Assembly (NCBI GenBank): GCA_023150555.1
Contig: JAKLKQ010000041.1
Coordinates: forward strand, 1-60,057
Direction: 5' to 3'
Source: Planctomycetota bacterium
GTDB taxonomy: Bacteria > Planctomycetota > SZUA-567 > H5-PLA8
Length of the DNA: 60,057 nucleotides
The notes below the pieces were generated by a model. The model was not told the DNA's origin. It made no database searches and saw nothing but the letters and a program-made list of their open reading frames with translations. The position numbers were made by a program, and so were the translations under genes. Below, in pieces: positions 53,622-60,057 of the stretch; within the stretch, counting starts at the first letter, position 1; each line of letters begins with the position of its first letter.

Positions 53622-54563
53622 ATGGGACTGTACGACCGCGACTACGCCACGGTACGCGACCCATCGCGGCGCGAGGACGGCGGCTTCCGCGCGCTCTTCG
53701 GGCACCACTCCACGCTCACCGTGCTCATCGCCGTGAACATCGCAGTCTTCATCCTCTGGCAAATCCCCAGCCTAAAGGACGTGATGGAGACGCACTTCGT
53801 CTGCCGTTCCGACGGTGTGCTGAATCACTGGCGCCTGCACACGCTCCTGACCGCAGCCATCTCGCACCAAGAGATCTTCCATCTGCTCATGAACATGGTG
53901 GTGCTGTACTGGCTGGGCAAGAAGCTCGAAGTCGTCTACGGCTCGCTCGATTTCCTGCTGCTGTACTGCATCGCGGGCGCGATCTCTTCGGCCGGCGACA
54001 TCGGCATGAAGCTGGCCTTCTCCGAACTGCTTGCCCAGTACGCCGGCGCCTTGGGCGCCTCGGGCGCGGTGATGGGCATCGCCGTCTGCACCGCCTTCCT
54101 GTACCCCGACGAGGAGTTGATGCTGTTTGGGCTGGCGCCGATCAAGCTCAAGTGGCTGGTGGTGATCTACTGCGTGTGGGACCTCCACAAGATCTTCGTC
54201 GGCCCGGCCGACGGCATCGGCCACGCCGCGCACCTGGGCGGTGCGTTCGCCGGCTTCCTCTACAGCAAGTACGACCTGCGTATGTTCCCCGTCGACGGGG
54301 GCCCACGCTTCACGCCCCTGCGCGCGCTGCGCAATCTCTTCCGCCGCAAGCCGCGCCTGCGCGTGGTCGAACAGGTCACGCCGGGGAACGTGGTCGAGGA
54401 GCCGCTGTCGCGGTCGGCCAGCGCGCGCCTGGGCCGCGTGGACGCCGACACGGCCGAGCGCGTCGACCGCCTGCTGAAGAAGATCTCCGAGCAGGGCATG
54501 GGGGCGCTGACCCCCGAGGAACGGCGTTTCCTGGAGTCCAGCAGCGAGAAATACAAGCGCTGA
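53622..54563 (+). CDS. Rhomboid-family intramembrane serine protease
   Basis: 313 residues with about six membrane segments. The catalytic Ser147 lies in GALGASGAVMGIA and the His204 in GIGHAAHLGGAFAGFL, with the usual HLLMNMVVLYWLGKKLEVVY motif (the HxxxN-like element). A soluble C-terminal extension has a helical end (ADTAERVDRLLKKISEQGMG, ALTPEERRFLESSS), a small domain common in bacterial rhomboids of this clade. GGGAGACGGACGCTCG precedes ATG. It cleaves single-pass substrates within the membrane; targets unknown. Confidence 0.95.
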   Translation: MGLYDRDYATVRDPSRREDGGFRALFGHHSTLTVLIAVNIAVFILWQIPSLKDVMETHFVCRSDGVLNHWRLHTLLTAAISHQEIFHLLMNMVVLYWLGKKLEVVYGSLDFLLLYCIAGAISSAGDIGMKLAFSELLAQYAGALGASGAVMGIAVCTAFLYPDEELMLFGLAPIKLKWLVVIYCVWDLHKIFVGPADGIGHAAHLGGAFAGFLYSKYDLRMFPVDGGPRFTPLRALRNLFRRKPRLRVVEQVTPGNVVEEPLSRSASARLGRVDADTAERVDRLLKKISEQGMGALTPEERRFLESSSEKYKR

Positions 54564-54581
54564 AGCCCCCGCCTCCCCCTA

Positions 54582-54610
54582 TTGACCCATCCGTGCTAAT
54601 CCGTTAAGGT
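54582..54610 (+). promoter_or_regulatory. Sigma-70-like promoter upstream of the repeat lipoprotein gene
   Basis: TTGACC (54582-54587), 17-bp spacer, TAAGGT (54605-54610). About 100 bases of leader remain to the lipoprotein ATG at 54708. The -35 matches the consensus in five of six bases and the -10 moderately. Confidence 0.4.
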
Positions 54611-54707
54611 AAAAGACTTGCCACATTGAGACTGACGACGGGTCTCGCCCGCGCGTCCCTGTTGAAGGGCGCCGGCCGGCCCGGTACGAAGTTGGCGGGA
54701 GTGGGCG

Positions 54708-55919
54708 ATGCACGCGCAGCGGCAGAGGCTTCGGACGGCGGGATGGGCGCTGGCGCTGCCGGCGGCCGCCCTGCTTCTGGGCGGCTGCATGGGCGCCAAC
54801 CGCCAGCGCGCCAACGCGACCGTCCAGAACGTCAACAACTACGAGAAGAAGAATTCCGAAGTCGTCGCCAACCTGCGCGAGAACGTACGCGAGTACCGGC
54901 GCTACCAGGAACGCCTGGCCGACGACATGGTTAACGACATCGACGCCTACTTCGCTCACCAGCGCGACAACCCCCAGTACCTGCGCGAAAACGTCCGCGC
55001 CTACAAGGCTCTGCAAATGCGCCTGGCCTGGGAAGTCCAGAACGACGTCGAGACCTACTACCAGCACCAGTTGACGCTGCCGCCCGAACTGCGCGAGGCG
55101 GTGCGCCGCTACAAACGCAACGAGCAGAACCTCCGCAGCGCCGCGACCGAGAAGAACGTCGACGACTACTGGGAATACCACATGTCCCAGGTCAAGAACC
55201 TGCGCGACCAGGTCCGCGAGTTCTACCGCAAGCAGTGCGAGTACGCCGACAAGGTCGAGGCCAACGTGCAGGCCTACTTCGAGCACCAGAAGAGCCTGCC
55301 CCAGGAACTGCGCGAGGGCGTGCGCCGCTACAAGCACAACGAGCAGAACCTCCGCAGCGCTGCGACAGCCCAGAATGTCGAGGACTACTGGGAGCACCAG
55401 TCGTCCCTGCCGCCCGAACTGCGTGAGGCCGTGCGCCGCTGGTGGGGCCACCAGAAGAGCCTTAGCGCCGACGTCGTCAACGACGTCGAGTCCTACTGGC
55501 AGCACCAGTCCACCCTGCCGCCCGAGCTGCGCGAGGGCATGCGCCGCTACTGGCACAACGAGACCGTGATCCGCACCCAGAAGACCAAGCAGAACATCGA
55601 GGCCTACTTCGACCACCAGGCCAGCCTGCCCGCCGACGCCCGCGAGGACGTGCGGCGCTACTGGAACAGCGAGTCCAAGCTGCGCCCGCAGAAGACCAAG
55701 GCGGACGTCGAGAGCTACTTCACCGCCCAGGAACCCGGTCCCAGCCAACTGCGCGAGGCCATCCGCCGCTGGTGGAACACCGAGACCGAGATCCGCCCCG
55801 GCGACGTCGTCGCCAACCTCAAGGACTTCCAGGCTCATCAGGACGACAACATCCGCCGCACCGAAGAGAACATGCGCTACATCACCGGCGAACGTGACGA
55901 TCGCCGCGGCCTGAAATAG
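54708..55919 (+). CDS. Lipoprotein of about ten 36-37-residue helical repeats
   Basis: 403 residues. Lipobox signal peptide (LPAAALLLGGC) then repeats from about residue 38 to the end. Unit consensus is NVxxYxxHQxSLPxELREAV followed by RRYxxNExxLRxxxT. Examples: NVQAYFEHQKSLPQELREGV, NVEDYWEHQSSLPPELREAV, DVESYWQHQSTLPPELREGM, NIEAYFDHQASLPADAREDV. Unit length is 36-37 residues (about 111 bp); the first and last units are degenerate. DNA stretches near 55080-55180 and 55310-55400 are close copies, so duplication within the gene is visible. A long helical rod from the outer membrane is inferred. The family is not recognised. The Tyr/Trp-His-Gln and Leu-Pro positions are the most regular. The upstream gene is the rhomboid protease. 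Confidence 0.85.
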   Translation: MHAQRQRLRTAGWALALPAAALLLGGCMGANRQRANATVQNVNNYEKKNSEVVANLRENVREYRRYQERLADDMVNDIDAYFAHQRDNPQYLRENVRAYKALQMRLAWEVQNDVETYYQHQLTLPPELREAVRRYKRNEQNLRSAATEKNVDDYWEYHMSQVKNLRDQVREFYRKQCEYADKVEANVQAYFEHQKSLPQELREGVRRYKHNEQNLRSAATAQNVEDYWEHQSSLPPELREAVRRWWGHQKSLSADVVNDVESYWQHQSTLPPELREGMRRYWHNETVIRTQKTKQNIEAYFDHQASLPADAREDVRRYWNSESKLRPQKTKADVESYFTAQEPGPSQLREAIRRWWNTETEIRPGDVVANLKDFQAHQDDNIRRTEENMRYITGERDDRRGLK

Positions 55920-55984
55920 GCCTCCATACCCAAACCGAGCAGGACCGCTAACCGGGCCCGCTCGGTTGACGGAGACGTGCTGCC

Positions 55985-56935
55985 ATGAACCCCCTCCTTC
56001 GCGGACGACTGCTGGTCCTCGCCGCCGCCATCTGCTGGAGTTTCGGCGGCGCGGCGGTGAAGCTCGGCAAGGGCGCGAACCTCGACGGCTGGCAGGTCGC
56101 CGGCTTCCGCAGCATGGGCGCGCTGCTGTTCATGGCCCTCGCCACGCGCGCCTGGCGCGCGCAGCCGCTGCGCCCGAGCGGAAAACTCCTGGCCCTCTCC
56201 CTCAGCTACGCGGGCATGCTGATCTTCTTCGTGCTCGCGAACATGCTCACCAGCGCCGCCAACGTCATCTTCCTGCAGGACACCGCGCCTGTGTGGGTGC
56301 TGATCTTCAGCCCCTTCATCCTCAAGGAACGCTTTCAGCCCCAAGACCTTATGGTGATGGTTATCTGCGGCTGCGGGCTCGTTTTGTTCTTCCAGGGCCA
56401 GCTCGAAGCCGGCGAAGCCACCGGCAACGTGCTAGCGCTGCTGAGCGGCATCACCTACGCGCTGGCGGTCATCGGGATGCGCTGGGGGCAGGATCCCGCC
56501 GAGTTGCCCACGGGCGGCTCGCAGAAGCTGGGCATGCTCGACCGCGGCGGCGCGGCGCGGCCCAGCCGGGCGCAGATGATCGTCGTGTGGGGCAACGCGC
56601 TGACGATCGCCATCTGCCTGCCGCGCATGGCGGCGGTGCCGCTGGGCGGCGAGGAGCTGCGCTTGGCGGGGCTTTTGGTGGTCGTCGGCGTCTTCCAGGT
56701 CGGCGTCGGCTACTGGTTGCTGGTCAAGGGGTTGCGCTATATCCAGGCGAGCGAAGCGAGCCTGCTGGCGCTCGTCGAGCCCATCCTGAACCCGCTCTGG
56801 GCGTACTGCGCCGTGGGCGAGAAGCCCGGGCCCTGGTCGCTGGCGGGCGGCGCGGTGGTGCTGACGGCACTGGCGTGGCAGGCGCTGCGGGGGCGGCCGC
56901 AGGAGGGCCCCGCGGCGACGCCGAGCGCCCCGTGA
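55985..56935 (+). CDS. EamA/DMT-family transporter
   Basis: 316 residues with ten hydrophobic segments in two halves, the EamA duplication: RLLVLAAAICWSFGGAAVKL at the start and LLVLAAAICWSF-like repeated as VIGMRWG and QVGVGYWLLVKGLRYIQASE in the second half. The element ALVEPILNPLWAYCAVGEKP is the conserved second-half motif. GGAGACGTGCTGCC precedes ATG. It probably exports amino acids or other small metabolites; substrate unknown. A hydrophilic insertion (QDPAELPTGGSQKLGMLDRG) in the middle is longer than usual. Confidence 0.92.
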   Translation: MNPLLRGRLLVLAAAICWSFGGAAVKLGKGANLDGWQVAGFRSMGALLFMALATRAWRAQPLRPSGKLLALSLSYAGMLIFFVLANMLTSAANVIFLQDTAPVWVLIFSPFILKERFQPQDLMVMVICGCGLVLFFQGQLEAGEATGNVLALLSGITYALAVIGMRWGQDPAELPTGGSQKLGMLDRGGAARPSRAQMIVVWGNALTIAICLPRMAAVPLGGEELRLAGLLVVVGVFQVGVGYWLLVKGLRYIQASEASLLALVEPILNPLWAYCAVGEKPGPWSLAGGAVVLTALAWQALRGRPQEGPAATPSAP

Positions 56936-57066
56936 GTCAATCGCTAGTTGCTGTCTGCAAAGGAGTTACGGCATTCCGTCCGGAGTGCTGAATTCCCTGC
57001 ACCCGAGCGGCGTCTTGTTGGAACTACAGGGAGAGAAGCCTTAACCCATTTCACAGGGAGGAAGTC

Positions 57067-57603
57067 ATGAAGCGGCACGTACTTGCAGTGGCAGTGGCGG
57101 TGCTGGTGCTGAGTGGCCTGGCGCGCGCCGAAGGCGACAAGAAGGAAGGCGGCGACGGGCTGGCGGGCTTCAGCGGGCAGGTCCGCGGCGTAGTGGAAGC
57201 CAAGAACGACGACGGCACGATCGACTTCAAGGTCGCCCGCATCGTGAAGCTCTGGAAGGGCAACGAGGCCAAGAACGCCGAGTCGCTCGTCGGGCAGACG
57301 ATCAAGGTCGCGGCCGGCGGTGGCGACAACAAGGAGCGTAACGCCTTGCACGTGCGCTACTTGGCGACGCTCAACAAGGGCGACGAAGTGACCCTCGAGC
57401 TCACCAACAAGGGCGGCGACGGCGGCTGGCGCGTCTTGGAGCTCAACAAGGAGCAGCGCGAGGCGGCCGGCGCGGGCAACGACAAGGGCAAGGGCGAAGG
57501 CGACGGCGAGAAGAAGGCCAGCGGCCGCAACGAAGGCGGCGACGACGCCAACGAAGGCGGCGAGAAGCGCGGCCGCAAGAAAAAGGAAAGCGCCGACCAG
57601 TAA
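57067..57603 (+). CDS. Small secreted hypothetical protein
   Basis: 178 residues; cagggaggaagtcATG is an excellent start. Signal peptide MKRHVLAVAVAVLVLSGLAR, then a beta-rich core (FSGQVRGVVEAKNDDGTIDF, VARIVKLWKGNEAKNAESLV, LNKGDEVTLELTNKGG) that may form a small OB-like barrel, and a long Lys/Gly/Glu-rich low-complexity tail. The last ~50 residues have the composition of a disordered linker. Family not recognised. A strong hairpin terminator follows. Confidence 0.75.
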   Translation: MKRHVLAVAVAVLVLSGLARAEGDKKEGGDGLAGFSGQVRGVVEAKNDDGTIDFKVARIVKLWKGNEAKNAESLVGQTIKVAAGGGDNKERNALHVRYLATLNKGDEVTLELTNKGGDGGWRVLELNKEQREAAGAGNDKGKGEGDGEKKASGRNEGGDDANEGGEKRGRKKKESADQ

Positions 57604-57625
57604 ACCCCAATCCGCAGCACTCGAA

Positions 57626-57650
57626 ACGGCGCCGTCAAAAACGGCGCCGT
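57626..57650 (+). terminator. Hairpin terminator, self-complementary arms
   Basis: acggcgccgt-caaaa-acggcgccgt, ten-base arms, 22 bases past the stop at 57603. Followed by ctcattctcc rather than a long T-run, so terminator efficiency is uncertain. Confidence 0.6.
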
Positions 57651-57680
57651 CTCATTCTCCCGCCAATTTTTCGGATTCAC

Positions 57681-57721
57681 GAAATCTCGCGACTGACAAA
57701 AATCGTCGGTCGCGAAATTTC
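57681..57721. repeat. Imperfect hairpin, 17-nt arms, 15 paired
   Basis: gaaatctcgcgactgac and gtcggtcgcgaaatttc flank a 7-nt loop (aaaaatc). It lies in the AT-richer spacer and is not followed by T residues. Confidence 0.55.
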
Positions 57722-58148
57722 GCAAATCACCACGTGCTGCGCGACGTGCTGGAGTGCACATGGCGATTTGTATCAATCTATCCTCAATTCCAACAAGGTG
57801 CAGCACCGGTTCAATTTTCGGAATCATTGGACTTATGACAAAATTGCACGGCGTGCTGCGCGGAGTGCAATAAGGACTTACATGAACGCTGCACATCGTG
57901 GATGTGTTATGTTGCGCGATGTGCGCGTACCACCCGAGCCCCGGAATTTTACGAGGATTTGACACGGAAAATCTGAAAGGAAAGGATTCAGGAATCGGGC
58001 TTCAGGATTCAGGGGCGGAGCGGCTTCGCCGCCCATCTTTAGGAGGAACTGGCGTTGGCCCGCAGTTTCAAGATGGCGCACTGCAGGCGTTCGTCCCCTG
58101 ACTCCTGCATCCGGAAGCCTGAGTCCTAAGGGGGGTTATACTGCCCTC

Positions 58149-59927
58149 ATGAGCGACGTGCCCGAATCAACGCCCCGCGCGCCCGCCGAAACCGATGGGG
58201 GTGCCGACGGATCGCCCGCCGAAACGGCGGGTGCCGCTGCTGGCTTGTCCAGCAGTGCCGGCCAGCGATGCGCCGCGCCCACGAAGCTACCGCGCCGCTG
58301 GCGCCCGCGGTTTTCGCTGCGCACGCTTACGCTTTGCGTGTTGCTCTTCGCCGCCGCGTACGGACTGTGGCTGCAACCCTGCCCCTGGGAACTCCAGCAC
58401 CGTCTGGGCGGCCATGCCGCGAGCATAGCAGCTGCGGCCTGGTCGCCCGACGGCGAACTGGTTCTGACGTACGCGCGGTCCTACGCGCCGTTAGTCCCCT
58501 CGCCGCTCGACGCCAACGAGACCATCGTCTGGGACGCGCGCACCGGCGAGCGTATGAGCCGCATCCTCTTCGGGCAGAAAGTACTTTCCGACGCCCATGA
58601 CTTCGTGCACTTCTCCGCCGACAGCCGCTGGGTGATCGTCGGATACGACAAATTCGACTTCACCGAAGCCATCTTCGACGCGCGCACGGGCGAGCCGCTG
58701 CTGCCCGGTTCGCTGGAGAAACCGCCGAGCAAGCTGCACTTCTCCCCGGACGGGTTACTGCTGTTGGTTGAATTCAAGAACCGCGCACCGGAGTTGTGGG
58801 ACCTGGCGAAGCGGGAGCGGCGCCTGGTTTTCGAAAACGTGGCGGCGCAAGTGAACGCTTGCGCCTTCTCGCCCGACGGCACGCGCATCGCGATCTGTTT
58901 CGTCCGAGACTACCGGGACGTCGTGGAAGTTTTCGATACATCCTCCGGCCAGCAGCAGGACGAGATCAGCGTTTCACTAAGGTCCCCGCTCTTCTTCTCC
59001 CCCGACGGACGCCGGCTGGTCGGGAGCCTGGTGCCCCGCGTGGAAGAAGAGAATTTCAACAGCCTCACCTTGGAGACTGCCTTCAACTACGAATCCCATG
59101 TCCCCAGTGCCAGAACCTGCGCGGTGGACCTTCAGACCGGCAAGCCCGAGCGCATCTTCGCGGAGGAACTAGTATCGGAACCCCGCCTCTTCGGCGGCCG
59201 GCATCTGCTCTTCGCCGACCCTTCGGAATCCGCGGTTCGGGACACGAATACGCTCGAACTCCTCTGTCACCCCGAAGGCAAACCGTGCTTTTACGACTCC
59301 ATAAGTTCCGACGGCAAACGGATGGTCACGACCGAATCATTCCGTTCCAAGGTGGCCGAATTCTGGTGGGGCAACGATATCATTCCAAAGGAAGACTGGT
59401 ATGCCGAGTGGGATATTGAGAACAACCACGAACTCTGCCGCGTGAAGCTGCCGAACGGATGGAACGAATGGCAAGTATCGCTCTCTTACGCAAAGCAGGA
59501 TAGGCGCATCGTCCTGGTGACCAGCGAAAAGGTCGCGGCGTGGGATTCCGGCACCGGCGAAAACCTCGTACAGATCGCCGGCGGCGATGCCAGCATTTCG
59601 CCCGATGGACGCCGCGCGCTGTTGTGGAGAGGTGCCGGGGATATGCGTATCGGCGACCTGGACAGCGGCGATATCCTTGCGGTGCTTGACGGCACAGCCA
59701 ACAAGTGGCTCCCGGAGCAACCCTTCGCGGCGTCGGGCGACCGCCTGCTCTTGCTCACGAGCAAGGAGAACGAAGACGCGCAGATCTGGGAACGCCGCCG
59801 CGACGAGGGGCCGTGGGGCATCGTGGCACTCCCCGAGTTCTGGCTCACGATCCTCTTCGCGCTACTCTTGCTGTGGAGTCTCGTGCGCGATTTCAGGACG
59901 CTGCGGAAAGCGAAGGCGGCGGCGTAA
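58149..59927 (+). CDS. Membrane-tethered WD40-repeat protein (FSLRTL family), second copy
   Basis: 592 residues. A long polar N-terminus (about 50 residues) precedes RPRFSLRTLTLCVLLFAAAY, the same anchor as in the gene at 3916-5295. WD40 blades follow: HAASIAAAAWSPDGELVLTY, CAFSPDGTRIAICFVRDYRD and ISPDGRRALLWRGAGDMRIG. The end repeats the juxtamembrane motif (RRRDEGPWGIVALPEFWL) and a C-terminal helix (LTILFALLLLWSLVRD). The two genes are paralogues; this one has the longer N-terminus and more blades. Function unknown. Confidence 0.88.
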   Translation: MSDVPESTPRAPAETDGGADGSPAETAGAAAGLSSSAGQRCAAPTKLPRRWRPRFSLRTLTLCVLLFAAAYGLWLQPCPWELQHRLGGHAASIAAAAWSPDGELVLTYARSYAPLVPSPLDANETIVWDARTGERMSRILFGQKVLSDAHDFVHFSADSRWVIVGYDKFDFTEAIFDARTGEPLLPGSLEKPPSKLHFSPDGLLLLVEFKNRAPELWDLAKRERRLVFENVAAQVNACAFSPDGTRIAICFVRDYRDVVEVFDTSSGQQQDEISVSLRSPLFFSPDGRRLVGSLVPRVEEENFNSLTLETAFNYESHVPSARTCAVDLQTGKPERIFAEELVSEPRLFGGRHLLFADPSESAVRDTNTLELLCHPEGKPCFYDSISSDGKRMVTTESFRSKVAEFWWGNDIIPKEDWYAEWDIENNHELCRVKLPNGWNEWQVSLSYAKQDRRIVLVTSEKVAAWDSGTGENLVQIAGGDASISPDGRRALLWRGAGDMRIGDLDSGDILAVLDGTANKWLPEQPFAASGDRLLLLTSKENEDAQIWERRRDEGPWGIVALPEFWLTILFALLLLWSLVRDFRTLRKAKAAA

Positions 59928-59959
59928 AAATTTGCCCGCCCACCTGGGTGCGGTGCGGG

Positions 59960-59982
59960 CCGGCGTTTCGGAGAACCGCCGG
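59960..59982. repeat. Hairpin, 10-bp stem with one mismatch, loop gga
   Basis: ccggcgtttc-gga-gaaccgccgg, 32 bases past the WD40 stop codon. First of three consecutive palindromes at the right edge. Confidence 0.5.
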
Positions 59983-59985
59983 TGC

Positions 59986-60003
59986 TGCCTGCGAACGCAG
60001 GCA
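59986..60003. repeat. Perfect hairpin, 7-bp stem, loop gcgaac-type
   Basis: tgcctgc-gaac-gcaggca lies within tgcctgcgaacgcaggca. Confidence 0.5.
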
Positions 60004-60006
60004 CCA

Positions 60007-60050
60007 CCTTGGCAGGGACCGTGGGAATTTTTCCACGGTCCCTGCCAAGG
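60007..60050. repeat. Perfect 18-bp inverted repeat, A/T-rich loop
   Basis: ccttggcagggaccgtgg pairs exactly with ccacggtccctgccaagg around gaattttt. With T residues inside the loop rather than after the stem, it is not a standard terminator. It resembles the other long perfect palindrome at 34225-34265. Confidence 0.75.
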
Positions 60051-60057
60051 CCCGCAC

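Larger units (their letters stand above)
57604..58148. other. AT-richer spacer with inverted and direct repeats
   Basis: About 545 bases. Contents: terminator (57626-57650), an imperfect hairpin (57681-57721), gtgctgcgcg...gagtgca in two copies (57734-57758 and 57853-57869, the second lacking eight internal bases), caggattcagg-type phrases (57985-58014) and a gcggc-ttc-gccgc hairpin (58020-58032). No gene can be supported here. Composition is lower in GC than the coding DNA around it, as in the RHS island. Confidence 0.5.

Overview
The window is a GC-rich chromosomal segment from a Gram-negative bacterium that most resembles a planctomycete. The evidence is the mix of large Hanks-type Ser/Thr kinases with N-terminal extensions and TPR or sensor-like tails, membrane-tethered WD40 proteins with the FSLRTL-type N-terminal anchor, a sulfatase, a phytanoyl-CoA dioxygenase with an AraC regulator, two Gfo/Idh/MocA oxidoreductases, DUF1570 and DUF1961 proteins, and small membrane proteins with a QLHLST motif. 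No rRNA, tRNA or CRISPR array was recognised. Family names come from motif recognition by eye, not from database searches.

Layout. 1-6.1 kb: a porin-like fragment cut by the window edge, a zinc-ribbon Ser/Thr kinase, a spacer rich in hairpins, a membrane WD40 protein and a DUF1961 protein. 6.1-9.6 kb: an AT-richer accessory island with a 5'-truncated RHS core carrying a novel tip, an overlapping LRR gene with a possible frameshifted tail, gene debris and small Cys-containing ORFs. 9.6-11.4 kb: a possible polysaccharide-processing toroid protein. 11.8-17.9 kb: a second Ser/Thr kinase, then PfkB kinase, thpR and recA. 17.9-24.4 kb: a DUF3574 lipoprotein, a VWA membrane protein, a lipoprotein built of 11-residue repeats, a sulfatase, DUF423 and a secreted protein. 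24.4-29.6 kb: dioxygenase/AraC divergent pair, Gfo/Idh oxidoreductase, membrane protein, DUF1570-TPR protein. 29.7-38.0 kb (minus strand): HtrA-like protease, small membrane protein, second toroid protein, gatB, and a CNNM/CorC-type transporter. 38.3-46.6 kb (plus strand): GT2 glycosyltransferase with a LAB_N membrane partner, a four-gene Gld-like ABC export operon, a Mg-chelatase-type AAA ATPase and a small membrane protein. 46.8-60 kb: TPR/HEAT, transglutaminase-like, membrane and oxidoreductase genes, a rhomboid protease, a ten-repeat lipoprotein, an EamA transporter, a secreted protein and a second membrane WD40 protein.

The most unusual signals are: (i) seven tandem 11-bp GTCACA-type units phased to one helical turn in the spacer upstream of gatB; (ii) a lipoprotein made of twelve uninterrupted 11-residue Trp-rich units; (iii) a lipoprotein made of about ten 36-37-residue units; (iv) the RHS-tip/LRR pair; (v) a population of intergenic perfect hairpins, most with 3-nt loops, together with dispersed repeat fragments in several spacers.
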